Assembly (NCBI RefSeq): GCF_028607085.1
Contig: NZ_CP117411.1
Location: 1,178,001-1,242,000 of the forward strand
Reading direction: 5' to 3'
DNA from: Sphingomonas naphthae
GTDB lineage: Bacteria > Pseudomonadota > Alphaproteobacteria > Sphingomonadales > Sphingomonadaceae
Length of the DNA: 64,000 nucleotides
The translations under genes and the position numbers were made by a program. The notes under the pieces were generated by a model. The model was not told the origin of the DNA. It saw nothing but the letters and a program-made list of their open reading frames with translations, and searched no databases. Positions 53,083 through 62,600 of this stretch are shown here, in pieces (within the stretch, counting starts at the first letter, position 1; each line of letters opens with the position of its first letter).

Positions 53083-54525
53083 ATGGCACGGCGACTGGAA
53101 CTCCATCCGGACCGCCTTTTCCCCAGCGACCCGTCGGCGCGGAGCGTCGCGCGCGCGCTCTATGCCGAGGTGGCCGATCTGCCGATCGTCAGCCCGCATG
53201 GCCACACCGATCCGATCTGGTTCGCCGAGAATGAGAATTGGACCGACGCGACCAGCCTGCTGCTCGCGCCCGACCATTATATCTACCGGATGCTCTATTC
53301 GCAGGGCGTCGATCTCGACGCGCTGGCGATCCCGCGCAAAAGCGGCGTGCCCGCGACCGATCCGCGCGCGGCGTGGAAATTGTTCGCCAGCCACTACACG
53401 CTCTTCCGGGGCACGCCCTCGCGCCTGTGGCTCGATCATGTGTTCGGTGAGGTGTTCGGCATCGACGTGGCGCTGGAGGCGGCGACCGCCGACCTCTATT
53501 TCGACACGATAAACGAGAAATTGGCGAGCGAAGCCTTCCGCCCGCGCGCGCTGTTCGATCGCTTCAAGATCGATTTCCTCGCCACCACCGAGGGGCCGCA
53601 GCACGATCTGGCGCCGCATCACGCGATCCACGCTTCGGGCTGGGGCGGGCGGGTCGTCACGACCTATCGCCCGGATGCGGTGATCGATGTGGAGAATGAG
53701 GGCTTCGCGAACGCCATGGAGCGGTTTGCGGGCTGGACCGGCGAGGATGTCTATAGCTGGAAGGGCTATCTCGCAGCCCACGCCAAACGCCGTGCCGATT
53801 TCCGCGCCGCCGGCGCCACCGCGACCGATCATGGCCACCCGACCGCGCTGACCGCCAATCTCTCGCCCGCCGAGGCCGAGGCGTTGTTCCTGAAGGTGAC
53901 CGGCGGTGACTGGACGCCGGCCGACGCCGAACTGTTCCGCGCGCAGATGCTGACCGAGATGGCGGCCATGTCGGCCGAGGACGGGATGGTGATGCAGATT
54001 CACCCCGGCGCCTTTCGCAACCACAATGCCGGGCTGTTCGCCACCCACGGCCGCGACAAGGGCGCCGACATCCCGACACGCACCGATTATGTCCATGCGC
54101 TCAAGCCTTTGCTCGATCGCTTCGGCACCAGCACCGATCTGTCGGTCATCCTCTTCACGCTGGACGAGAGCGTCTACGCGCGCGAGCTGGCGCCGCTGGC
54201 GGGCCATTATCCCTGCCTCAAGCTCGGCCCCTCCTGGTGGTTCCACGACAGCCCCGAGGGGATGCGCCGCTTCCGCGAGATGACCACCGAGACGGCCGGC
54301 TTCTACAACACCGTCGGCTTCAACGACGACACCCGCGCCTTCCTTTCGATCCCGGCGCGGCACGATGTCGCGCGCCGCGTCGATTGCGCCTTCCTCGCCC
54401 GCCTCGTCGCCGAGCATCGGATCGAGGATTGGGAAGCGGCCGAACTGGCGCAGGAACTCACCTCGGGCCTCGTTCGTCGCGCCTATCGCATCGACGAGCC
54501 CTTCACTGCCGCCAAGGCGGCCTGA
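53083..54525 (+). CDS. uxaC: Glucuronate isomerase (uronate isomerase)
   Basis: A 480-residue amidohydrolase-fold enzyme that converts D-glucuronate to D-fructuronate and D-galacturonate to D-tagaturonate. Family blocks are [18 protein letters not shown] (metal-binding HxH type), [44 protein letters not shown] and [21 protein letters not shown] strong AAGGAGGA lies before the ATG. It heads the operon uxaC-kduI-kduD-kdgK. Because it accepts both uronates, it does not by itself tell which sugar the locus targets. Confidence 0.95.
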   Translation: MARRLELHPDRLFPSDPSARSVARALYAEVADLPIVSPHGHTDPIWFAENENWTDATSLLLAPDHYIYRMLYSQGVDLDALAIPRKSGVPATDPRAAWKLFASHYTLFRGTPSRLWLDHVFGEVFGIDVALEAATADLYFDTINEKLASEAFRPRALFDRFKIDFLATTEGPQHDLAPHHAIHASGWGGRVVTTYRPDAVIDVENEGFANAMERFAGWTGEDVYSWKGYLAAHAKRRADFRAAGATATDHGHPTALTANLSPAEAEALFLKVTGGDWTPADAELFRAQMLTEMAAMSAEDGMVMQIHPGAFRNHNAGLFATHGRDKGADIPTRTDYVHALKPLLDRFGTSTDLSVILFTLDESVYARELAPLAGHYPCLKLGPSWWFHDSPEGMRRFREMTTETAGFYNTVGFNDDTRAFLSIPARHDVARRVDCAFLARLVAEHRIEDWEAAELAQELTSGLVRRAYRIDEPFTAAKAA

Positions 54526-54545
54526 TCTCTCACCCGGAGACTATC

Positions 54546-55379
54546 ATGTTCGAGAAAACCTATCACGCGACGCACCCCGACATGATGGAGTGCGTGGACA
54601 ACGAATCGCTGCGCGACCGCTATCTCGTCGGCGGCATGTTCGAGGCCGGCAAGATCGTCCTCAACTATTCGCACAACGAGCGGTTCGTGATCGGCGGCGT
54701 GGTGCCGGCCGGCGGCAGCATCACCCTGCCGGCGCAGACCGAGCCCAAGTCGGCGGCGGGCAAGCCCTTCCTCGAGCGGCGCGAACTGGCGGCCGTCAAC
54801 ATCGGCGGCGCGGGCGCGATCACGGTGGACGGCGAGCGGTTCGAGCTGGGCAACAAGGAATGTCTCTACATTCCGATGGGCTCGACCGACGTGGTGTTCG
54901 AGGGCGCCGAGTCGCGCTTCTACCTGGCGTCGCTGCCCGCCCATAAGGTGTGCCCGATCAAGAAGATCACGCTGGACATCGCCAATCCGCTGGCGCGCGG
55001 CAGCCTGGAGGAATCCAACCAGCGCACCATCTATCAGCTGGTCATTCCGGGCGTGTGCGAGAGCGCGCAGCTCCTGCTCGGCCTGACGGTGCTGGAGCCG
55101 GGCAGCGTGTGGAACACGATGCCGCCGCACCTCCACGATCGCCGCAGCGAGATCTATCTCTACTTCGACCTCGCCGAGAAGGACCGTGTGTTCCATTACA
55201 TGGGCGAGCCGGACGCGATGCGCCACATCGCCATCGCCAATGAGGAGGCCGTCATCTCCCCGCCGTGGTCGATCCACATGGGTTCGGGCACCAAATCCTA
55301 TGGCTTCATCTGGGCGATGGGCGGCGAGAATCTCGACTATACGGACATGAACGTCCTCGACATCTGCCAGCTTCAGTAA
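54546..55379 (+). CDS. kduI: 5-dehydro-4-deoxy-D-glucuronate isomerase
   Basis: A 277-residue cupin-fold isomerase that converts 4-deoxy-L-threo-5-hexosulose uronate to 3-deoxy-D-glycero-2,5-hexodiulosonate. Family features are [27 protein letters not shown] at the N-terminus, the zinc-site [18 protein letters not shown], and [25 protein letters not shown] at the C-terminus. It starts 20 bp after uxaC and is followed within 11 bp by kduD. Its presence means the cell handles products of polysaccharide lyases or unsaturated-uronate hydrolases. Confidence 0.95.
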   Translation: MFEKTYHATHPDMMECVDNESLRDRYLVGGMFEAGKIVLNYSHNERFVIGGVVPAGGSITLPAQTEPKSAAGKPFLERRELAAVNIGGAGAITVDGERFELGNKECLYIPMGSTDVVFEGAESRFYLASLPAHKVCPIKKITLDIANPLARGSLEESNQRTIYQLVIPGVCESAQLLLGLTVLEPGSVWNTMPPHLHDRRSEIYLYFDLAEKDRVFHYMGEPDAMRHIAIANEEAVISPPWSIHMGSGTKSYGFIWAMGGENLDYTDMNVLDICQLQ

Positions 55380-55390
55380 GGGCAGCATCC

Positions 55391-56146
55391 ATGAGCAAGA
55401 TGTTCGATCTGAGCGGCAAGGTGGCGATCGTCACCGGGGCCAACACCGGCATCGGCCAGGCGATCGCGGTGGCGCTGGCGGAAGCCGGCGCCGACATCGC
55501 CGCCGTCGGCCGCACGCCGGCCGAGGATACGGTCGAGAAGGTCCGCGCGCTCGGCCGCCGCGCCGAGATCGTCTCCGCCGATCTGTCGAGCATCGAGCCG
55601 GTGCAGCGGGTGGTGGACGAGACGCTGGAGAAGCTCGGCGGGCTCCACATCCTCGTCAACAATGCCGGCATCATCCGCCGCGCGGATTCGGTCGACTTCA
55701 CCGAGGCGGATTGGGATGCCGTGGTCGATACCAACCTCAAGTCGCTGTTCTTCCTGTGCCAGGCGGCCGGGCGTCACATGATCGGCCAGGGCTATGGCAA
55801 GATCATCAACATCGCCTCGCTGCTGACCTTCCAGGGTGGCATCCGCGTGCCGAGCTACACCGCGTCCAAGTCGGGCGTCGGCGGGCTCACCAAGCTGCTG
55901 GCGAACGAATGGGCGACCAAGGGGGTGACGGTGAATGCCATCGCCCCCGGCTATATCGCGACCAACAACACCGCCGCCTTGCAGGGCGACGAAACCCGCA
56001 ACCGCCAGATCCTCGAGCGCATCCCGGCCGGCCGCTGGGGCGAGGCGAGCGATCTCGGCGGGGCGGCGGTGTTCCTCGCCGCGCCGGCCTCCGATTATGT
56101 CCAGGGCCATACCTTGGTGGTCGATGGCGGCTGGATGGGCCGGTGA
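55391..56146 (+). CDS. kduD: 2-dehydro-3-deoxy-D-gluconate 5-dehydrogenase
   Basis: A 251-residue short-chain dehydrogenase. It has the Rossmann motif TGANTGIG near residue 16, the structural NNAG, the catalytic Ser/Tyr/Lys in the SLLTFQGGIRVPSYTASK segment, and the C-terminal GHTLVVDGGWMGR typical of KduD. It reduces the KduI product to 2-keto-3-deoxygluconate with NAD(P)H. It is coupled to kdgK by a GTGA overlap and preceded closely by kduI. Confidence 0.94.
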   Translation: MSKMFDLSGKVAIVTGANTGIGQAIAVALAEAGADIAAVGRTPAEDTVEKVRALGRRAEIVSADLSSIEPVQRVVDETLEKLGGLHILVNNAGIIRRADSVDFTEADWDAVVDTNLKSLFFLCQAAGRHMIGQGYGKIINIASLLTFQGGIRVPSYTASKSGVGGLTKLLANEWATKGVTVNAIAPGYIATNNTAALQGDETRNRQILERIPAGRWGEASDLGGAAVFLAAPASDYVQGHTLVVDGGWMGR

Positions 56147-57165
56147 GCCAGCCCGCCACCGGTCGCTTCCTCGCCTTCGGCGAGATCATGCTCCGGCTCT
56201 CGCCGCCGGGGCGCGAGCTGCTGCTCCAGACGCCCAAGCTGGACGTGTGGGTGGCGGGGGCCGAAGCCAATGTCGCGACGGCGCTGGCGCGGCTCGGCCA
56301 CGATGTCGGCTTCGTCAGCCGCGTGCCCGACAACGATCTCGGCCGCTCGGCGATCTCCACCTTGCGCGGCCATGGCATCGATACGCGGACCATCCAGCTC
56401 GGCGGCGAGCGGATGGGGCTGTATCTGGTCACCTCCGGCGCGGGGATGCGCGCGACCGAGGTGATCTACGATCGCGCCGGCTCCGCCTTTGCCGAGGCGC
56501 CGGCCGATGCGTGGGATTGGGATAGCCTGCTGGCCGGGGTCGATCGGCTGCATCTGTCGGGCATCACCCCCGCGCTCGGCCCGGTGCCGGCCGAAGCCGC
56601 CGTGGCGGCGGCCGAGGCGGCGACGGCACGCGGGATCCCCATCTCCTTCGACGGCAATTATCGCGCGAAGCTGTGGGAGCGGTGGGACAGCGATCCGCGC
56701 TCGATCCTGACGAAGCTGGTCGCCACCGCCGACATCCTCTTCGGCAACCACCGCGATATCGCGCTGCTGCTGGGCAGGGATTTCTCGAGCGACGGCGAGG
56801 ATCGGCGGCGCGAGGCGGCGGACGCGGCCTTCGCGGCTTTCCCCAAGCTCCAGATCATCGCCTCGACCGCGCGGCATGTCGACAATGTCGATACCCACCG
56901 CCTCTCGGCCCGCCTCGACGACCGCGAAGGCCATGCCCAGACCGAGGAGGTCGTGCTGGCCGGCATCGTCGACCGCATCGGCGGCGGCGACGCCTTTGCC
57001 TCGGGTGTGCTCCACGCGCTGCGCCAGGGCGGGGATATCGCGCGGGCGGCGCAGGTCGGGCTTGCGCTGACGAGCCTCAAACACTCCCTGCCGGGCGATG
57101 CGGCGCTGTTCCGGCAGGCCGATATCGACGCGTTCTTGGCGGGCGGGCTGGACGTGCGGCGGTAG
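56143..57165 (+). CDS. kdgK: 2-dehydro-3-deoxygluconokinase
   Basis: A 340-residue PfkB-family sugar kinase. The N-terminus FLAFGEIMLRLSPPG, the substrate region GAEANVATALARLG, and the ATP/anion-hole motif VDRIGGGDAFASGVLHAL with the catalytic Asp are all present. It phosphorylates 2-keto-3-deoxygluconate to KDPG, which Eda (right edge of the window) would split to pyruvate and glyceraldehyde-3-phosphate. The GTG start at 56143 overlaps the kduD stop. It is the last gene of the operon before a palindromic repeat. Confidence 0.94.
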   Translation: MSQPATGRFLAFGEIMLRLSPPGRELLLQTPKLDVWVAGAEANVATALARLGHDVGFVSRVPDNDLGRSAISTLRGHGIDTRTIQLGGERMGLYLVTSGAGMRATEVIYDRAGSAFAEAPADAWDWDSLLAGVDRLHLSGITPALGPVPAEAAVAAAEAATARGIPISFDGNYRAKLWERWDSDPRSILTKLVATADILFGNHRDIALLLGRDFSSDGEDRRREAADAAFAAFPKLQIIASTARHVDNVDTHRLSARLDDREGHAQTEEVVLAGIVDRIGGGDAFASGVLHALRQGGDIARAAQVGLALTSLKHSLPGDAALFRQADIDAFLAGGLDVRR

Positions 57166-57182
57166 GGGTAAACAATTCCCGA

Positions 57183-57255
57183 CCGTTCGTGTCGAGCGAA
57201 GTCGAGACACCTGGCGCGCGGGGCACGTCCCTCGACTTCGCTCGGGACGAACGGG
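57183..57255. repeat. Sphingomonad intergenic palindrome, family 1, copy 4 (shortened)
   Basis: Left arm CCGTTCGTGTCGAGCGAAGT, right arm CTTCGCTCGGGACGAACGG. The left inner part (GAGACACC) differs from the other copies, so the stem is less regular. It lies between kdgK and the second carboxylesterase and ends just before that gene. Confidence 0.8.
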
Positions 57256-57264
57256 AGAGAGATA

Positions 57265-58848
57265 ATGGACCGTAAAGAGTCCGCGTTTGCCAATAACAAC
57301 TGGACCCGCCGGTCGGTGATAGGCGCGGGCGGCGCGCTCCTTCTCGCCACCGCCGCACCCGCCGCCACCTCCGACACGATCGTCCGCACCGCTGCCGGCG
57401 ATTTCATCGGCGAGCGGCAGGACGAGGTCACCGCCTTCAAGGGCATCCGCTACGGCCGCGCCGAGCGCTTCCGCGCGCCCGTATCGGTGGCCACCCCACG
57501 CAAGCGCATCGAAGCGCGCGGCTTCGGCCCGGTCTGCCCCCAGTCCGACGATCGCTACCAGCCCCAGTCCGAGGATTGCCTGTTCCTCAACATCTGGAGC
57601 GCCGAGCCACGCCGGGGCCCGGCCAAGCCGGTGATGCTCTACATCCACGGCGGGGCCTATTCGAACGGCAGCGTCACCGATCCGCTCAACGACGGCCACC
57701 GCCTGGCCGCGCGCGGCGACGTGGTGGTGGTGACGGTCAATCACCGGCTCAATGCACTCGGCTATCTCTACCTTGCCCGGCTCGACCCGCGTTTCGCTGA
57801 TAGCGGCAATGCCGGGCAGCTCGACCTGATCCTCGCGCTGCAATGGGTGCGCGACAATATCGCGGCTTTCGGGGGCGATCCGGCGCGGGTGATGGTGTTC
57901 GGCCAGTCGGGCGGCGGCGCCAAGATCGCGACCATGATGGGGATGCCCGCCGCCCAAGGGCTGTTCTCGCGCGCGGCGACGATGAGCGGGCAGCAGGTCA
58001 CCGCCTCCGGCCCACTCAACGCCACGGCGCGGGCGCGGGCCTATCTCGGCAGGCTGGGGGTGAAGGAAGGCGATCTCGGCGCGCTGCTCGACAAGCCGGT
58101 CGGTGCGCTGGTGGACGCGCTCGACGCGACCGATCCGATCCTCGGCGGCGGGGTCTATTTCGGGCCGGTGCTCGATATGCGCTGGCTGGTCCGCCATCCC
58201 TTCTGGCCCGACGCCAACCCGCAGGGCCTGTCGATCCCGATGATGCTCGGCAACACGCATGACGAGACGCGCGCCTTCATCGGCCTCGATTCGCCCAAGG
58301 TGCGCGGGCTCGACTGGAGCAATGTGGCGGCGCGCATGGCGCCCGAATTGCGGATCGACATCCTGCCCGAATGGGTCGTGGCGGAATATCGCCGGCACTA
58401 TCCCGATTGGTCGCCGCTCGACATATTCTACGGCGCCACCACCGCCGGGCGCAGCTGGCGGGGCCAAGTGATCGAGGCCGAGGAGCGGGCGAGGGCAGGG
58501 GCGCCGGGTTACGTATACCAGGTCGATTTCGCCTCGCGCACCGATCCCCGGCGCGGCGCCTTCCACACGATGGATATCCCGCTGGTGTTCGGCACGCTCG
58601 ACGCCGCCGGATCGCAGACGGGCACGGGTGAGGATGCGCGCGCGGCGAGCCGGGCGATGCAGGAGAGCTTCGTGGCGTTCGCCAAGGCGGGCGATCCGAA
58701 TCACGCGGGGCTGGCGGTGTGGCCGCGCTACGATCTCACCACGCGCGCCACGATGATCTTCGATGCGGCCAGTCGGGTGGAGAACGACCCGCGCAGGTGG
58801 GAGCGGGAGCTGTTCGCGCGGGTGCCGTATATCCAGCCGGGGACGTAG
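57265..58848 (+). CDS. Exported type-B carboxylesterase (paralogue 2 of 2)
   Basis: A 527-residue alpha/beta hydrolase. The N-terminus includes NNWTRRSVIGAGGALLLATA, a twin-arginine-type signal. Nucleophile Ser lies in FGQSGGGAK after WVRDNIAAFGGDPARVMV, and the oxyanion motif is YIHGGAYSNG. It shares long blocks with the esterase at 33675 (for example GDVVVVT.NHRL, RDNIAAFGGDP, TAGRSW, FHTMDIPLVF), so the two are duplicates that now flank the uronate genes. An ester side-group of pectin- or glucuronoxylan-type substrate is a reasonable guess. GGGAGAGA precedes the ATG. Confidence 0.88.
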   Translation: MDRKESAFANNNWTRRSVIGAGGALLLATAAPAATSDTIVRTAAGDFIGERQDEVTAFKGIRYGRAERFRAPVSVATPRKRIEARGFGPVCPQSDDRYQPQSEDCLFLNIWSAEPRRGPAKPVMLYIHGGAYSNGSVTDPLNDGHRLAARGDVVVVTVNHRLNALGYLYLARLDPRFADSGNAGQLDLILALQWVRDNIAAFGGDPARVMVFGQSGGGAKIATMMGMPAAQGLFSRAATMSGQQVTASGPLNATARARAYLGRLGVKEGDLGALLDKPVGALVDALDATDPILGGGVYFGPVLDMRWLVRHPFWPDANPQGLSIPMMLGNTHDETRAFIGLDSPKVRGLDWSNVAARMAPELRIDILPEWVVAEYRRHYPDWSPLDIFYGATTAGRSWRGQVIEAEERARAGAPGYVYQVDFASRTDPRRGAFHTMDIPLVFGTLDAAGSQTGTGEDARAASRAMQESFVAFAKAGDPNHAGLAVWPRYDLTTRATMIFDAASRVENDPRRWERELFARVPYIQPGT

Positions 58849-58855
58849 AAAAAGA

Positions 58856-58990
58856 TCCTCCCCAAGCTTGCTTGGGGAGGGGGACCGCCGGCGCAGCCGG
58901 TGGTGGAGGGGTTTGCCTCACCGTTGCGCATGACCCCTCCACCATCTGCTCCGCAGATGGTCCCCCTCCCCAAGCAAGCTTGGGGAGGAA
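58856..58990. repeat. Sphingomonad intergenic palindrome, family 2, copy 2
   Basis: About 135 bp. The outer arms TCCTCCCCAAGCTTGCTTGG and CCAAGCAAGCTTGGGGAGGA are perfect complements, each also folding on itself, and the inner parts (CCGCCGGCGCAGCCGGTGG, CCATCTGCTCCGCAGATGG) form further hairpins. It is nearly the same as the copy at 6527 and lies between the convergent esterase and cupin genes. Confidence 0.85.
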
Positions 58991-58997
58991 CTTCAGA

Positions 58998-59432
58998 TCA
59001 CTTCACCACCACGGGATAGGCGATAATCAGCTCCAGCGGCGCCTTGCCGACCTGTTTGATCCCCACCGTCTCGCCGCGATACAGATAGGCCGCCATGCCC
59101 GGTGTGATCGGCTTTGTCTCCGCGCCCGACATCACCTCGCCGGTGCCAGAGACGACATAATAGACCTCGTCATGGTCGATCGGATGCGCGCCGATCGCCG
59201 AGCCGACGTGGAGGATGCGCTTGCGGAACTCCATCGTGCGGCCGGGCACGCCGTCGCTGATGCGGAAGGCGGTGCTCATGCCGATCTTGCCATGCGGGGT
59301 CGGCTCGTCCTTCTTCACCGTCTGCTCGTCGATCACGAGCAGGGGGCGACCGCCGGATGGGGCAGGGGCCGGCTCGGCGGCGGCGGCAAGACCGGACAGG
59401 CCAATAACAATCGGCATCAGAGCGTTCAGCAT
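58998..59432 (-). CDS. Exported cupin-domain protein, possibly uronate-processing
   Basis: A 144-residue protein with a signal peptide (MLNALMPIVIGLSGLAAAAE) and one cupin domain. The metal-site motif reads GAHPIDHDEVYYVVSGTGEV, with His-x3-His-x-Glu, and the second motif includes GMAAYLYRGET. GGAGGA before the ATG at 59432 fixes the start; an open frame further upstream has no support. It is divergent from the TonB receptor gene and shares operator site D. A KdgF-like role, opening 4,5-unsaturated uronates to the KduI substrate, is attractive but unproven; the protein could also be a sugar-binding or stress cupin. Confidence 0.8.
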   Translation of the reverse strand: MLNALMPIVIGLSGLAAAAEPAPAPSGGRPLLVIDEQTVKKDEPTPHGKIGMSTAFRISDGVPGRTMEFRKRILHVGSAIGAHPIDHDEVYYVVSGTGEVMSGAETKPITPGMAAYLYRGETVGIKQVGKAPLELIIAYPVVVK

Positions 59433-59494
59433 CCCGCAATCCTCCTCCACATTCCGACATCTGTTGACATCGGCCGATCCGCTGGAATAACTGA

Positions 59495-59509
59495 TGACAC
59501 CGGTTACCA
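59495..59509. promoter_or_regulatory. LacI-type operator, site D (cupin / TonB receptor divergent region)
   Basis: TGACACCGGTTACCA, identical over 15 bases to the complement of site B. It lies 63 bp upstream of the exported cupin and 176 bp upstream of the TonB receptor. Confidence 0.8.
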
Positions 59510-59633
59510 GAGAAGACAAGGCCGGCGGGTAGACATGCAGCATGCAGCACCCGGAGAGGAACGCCCCCAAAGGACGACGCCACCGCAACGGCGTCCACCG
59601 GCCTCCCCTCAGCCTTCTCTTCGGCAGGTGCCC

Positions 59634-59647
59634 TGGCACCGGTGTCG
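59634..59647. promoter_or_regulatory. LacI-type operator, site E (TonB receptor promoter)
   Basis: TGGCACCGGTGTCG; the complement CGACACCGGTGCCA keeps the GACACCGGT core. It sits 38 bp upstream of the TonB receptor start. It is more symmetric and slightly weaker than sites B-D. With site D it could support DNA looping. Confidence 0.6.
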
Positions 59648-59684
59648 TAAGCATCGCGGGTCACGCGATCGAAAGGGAGTGGTC

Positions 59685-62600
59685 ATGATTTCAACGATTT
59701 CTCGCGTGAAGGGCGCCGCCGTCGCGCGCCTCGCCGGCGTCTCGATGGGCGCGATGCTGGTGGCGGCCGCCTCTACGAGCCCGGCTTTTGCCGCGGGGCA
59801 GGCGGCCAAGACCCCGGTTTCGCCCGCGCCGGGCACGCCCGCGCAGCAGGATCCGTCGCCCGCGCAGTCGGCCGTGGTCCCCGCGTCGCCGGCCGATCCC
59901 GCCGCCGTCACCACGCCCGCCGCCACCACCGCCGACACGTCGGCCGAAGAAATCGTCGTCACCGGCTTCCGCCGCTCGCTCGATGCCGCGCTCAACGTGA
60001 AGCGCGAATCGATCGCGGCGGTCGATGCGATCGTCGCCGAGGATATCGCCAAATTCCCCGACCAGAACCTCGCCGAATCGCTCCAGCGCATCCCCGGCAT
60101 CTCGATCCAGCGTGACGCGGGCGAAGGCCGGGCGATCACCGTGCGCGGCCTCGGCGCGCAATTCACCCGCGTCCGGGTGAACGGCCTCGAGACGGTCGCC
60201 ACCTCCACCGACGGCGCCAGCGCCAACCGCGACCGCGCCTTCGATTTCAACGTGTTCGCATCCGAGCTGTTCAACTCGATCGTGGTCCACAAGACCGCCG
60301 AGGCCTCGCTCGACGAGGGCTCGCTCGGCGCCGTGGTTGATCTCAACACCGGCAACCCGCTGGGCGGCAAGAGCGGCTTCACGCTCGTCGGCTCGGCGCA
60401 GGCCAGCTACAACGATCTGTCGAAGAACACCCGTCCCCGCCTTGCTGGCCTGCTTTCGTGGAAGGACCCCTCGGGCACCTTCGGCACCTCGCTCTCGGCG
60501 GCCTATTCCAAGACCGACAATTACGAGCTGGGCAACAACACCGTCCGCTGGGCGCAGGCGCGCTTCGACAGCGTGAACGGCACGCCCTGCTTCTACAACA
60601 GCAACACCGGCACCACCGCCGTGCCGAACGTCGGCGGCTTCTACCGCCCCAGCACCGCCTGCGACACGGCGGCGCTGGCCTTCCACCCGCGCATCCCGCG
60701 CTACGGCTCGATCTTCCACGGTCGCGAGCGCCTCGGCATCACCGGCAGCGTGCAATGGTCGCCCACCGACGCCACCAAGGTCTCGCTCGATGGCCTGTTC
60801 TCGCGCTTCAAGGAGACGCGCGAGGAGAAATATGGCGAGGTGCTGCTGCGCTCGAACGAACGTTCGATCGACGTGCTGAACCCCACCTACGACAGCAACA
60901 ACAACATGATCTCGGCGACGCTCAACGACGCCTGGGTCCGCACCGAACATTATTTCCGCAAGTCGCAGACGAAATTCTGGCAGGTCGGCGGCAGCTGGGA
61001 TCAGGACGTCACCGATCGCTTCCGCTTCACCGTGCTGGGCGGCACCTCCAAGTCGGACGCGTCGATCCCGGTCGAAACGACCTTCGTGTTCGACGATCGC
61101 GACGCGACCGGCTTCAGCTACGATTATACAGACATGCGCCAGCCGAAGATCACCTTCGGCACCAGCGTGACGAACCCGGCCAATTTCCAGCTCGCCGAAA
61201 TCCGCGACCGGCCGTCCTCCACGATCAACAAGTTCCGCACCGGCCAGCTGCGCACCGAATGGGATGTCGTGCCCGATGCCTTCACCGTGAAGGCGGGTGG
61301 CGTCTATCGCCGCTTCGAATTCGACAGCGAGGCCTATACCCGCGACGCGGTGGTCTGCCCCACGGCGACGACGGCGCGGCCGGACGCGGTGCTCGGCTCG
61401 ATCACCTGCTCGCCCTCTTCGGTGTTCGGCGCGAGCGCGGTCTACGGCTATGCCGCGACCGGTCTCGGCGAGACCTTCACGCTGGGCAAAGCGGGCCAGC
61501 CCGGCGGCACGACGACCGAATTCTACATCCCGAACATCGAATCGTCGGCCAATTTCACCGGCCTCTACAATCGTCCGCTGGCGGTCGATCCGGGCAACAT
61601 CCGCAACGTGGTGGAGGAGGTGCGTGGCGGCTACCTCCAGTTCGACGCCAAGGGTGATCTGCTCGGCCTGCGCTACGCGCTCAACGCGGGTATCCGCTAT
61701 GCGCAGACCCGCCAGAAATCGACCGGCCTGAACAACGGCCTGTCGGTCACGGTGAACCGCACCTACGAGGATTGGCTGCCGGCGGCGAACATCGCCCTGT
61801 TCCCGATGGACAAGCTCATCATCCGTGGCTCGATCGCCGACGTGATGACCCGCCCGTCGCTCGGCAACCTCACGCCGGGCGGTTCGGTCGACGGTTTCAA
61901 CTATCGCATCAGCTTCGGCAATCCGAACCTGGAGCCGTTCCGCGCGGTCTCCTACGATCTGTCGGCCGAATATTATTTCGCGCCGCAGTCGATCTTCTCG
62001 GTCGCCTTCTTCAAGAAGGACGTGTCAAGCTTCCCGGTGGCCGTCACCACCTCGGGCACCTACGCCTCGACCGGCCTGCCGCTGGGCGTCATCCCGCCGT
62101 CGTCGCCGGCCGCCTCCAACCCGGAGGGCCAGCTGTGGACGATCAACTCGATCACCAACGGCGCGGGCGCCTCGCTGAAGGGCGTCGAGATCGCGTTGCA
62201 GGCGTCGTTCCGCTTCCTGCCGGGCTTCCTCAAGAATTTCGGCGTGCTGGCGAACACCACCTTCATCTCCAGCTCGGCGACCTATTCGACCACGGGGCCG
62301 ACGGCGAACGCCTGCGTCGCGGGTGCCACGGCGGCGGCGGCCTGCACCTTCGGCCCGAACGTGGCGGTCACCCGCTCGACCACGCTGTTCGGCCTGTCGA
62401 AGCGCAGCTACAACGCGACGCTCTATTATGAGGACAAGAAGTTCTCGGCGCGCGCGTCGATCGCCTATCGCGGGCCCTACGTCGATGCCAATTCCGGCAC
62501 CGGCAACGTGTTCGAGGGCTATAATTCGACGATCAACGTCGATGCCTCGGTCCGCTACAAGCTGACCGAATGGCTGGAGGTTTCGCTGGAAGGCACCAAC

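Noticed and set aside
58719-59684. Upstream extension of the TonB receptor frame by 322 codons
   Set aside because: The frame crosses the second esterase end, a long palindrome and the antisense cupin gene. The ATG at 59685 has a signal peptide and ribosome site.
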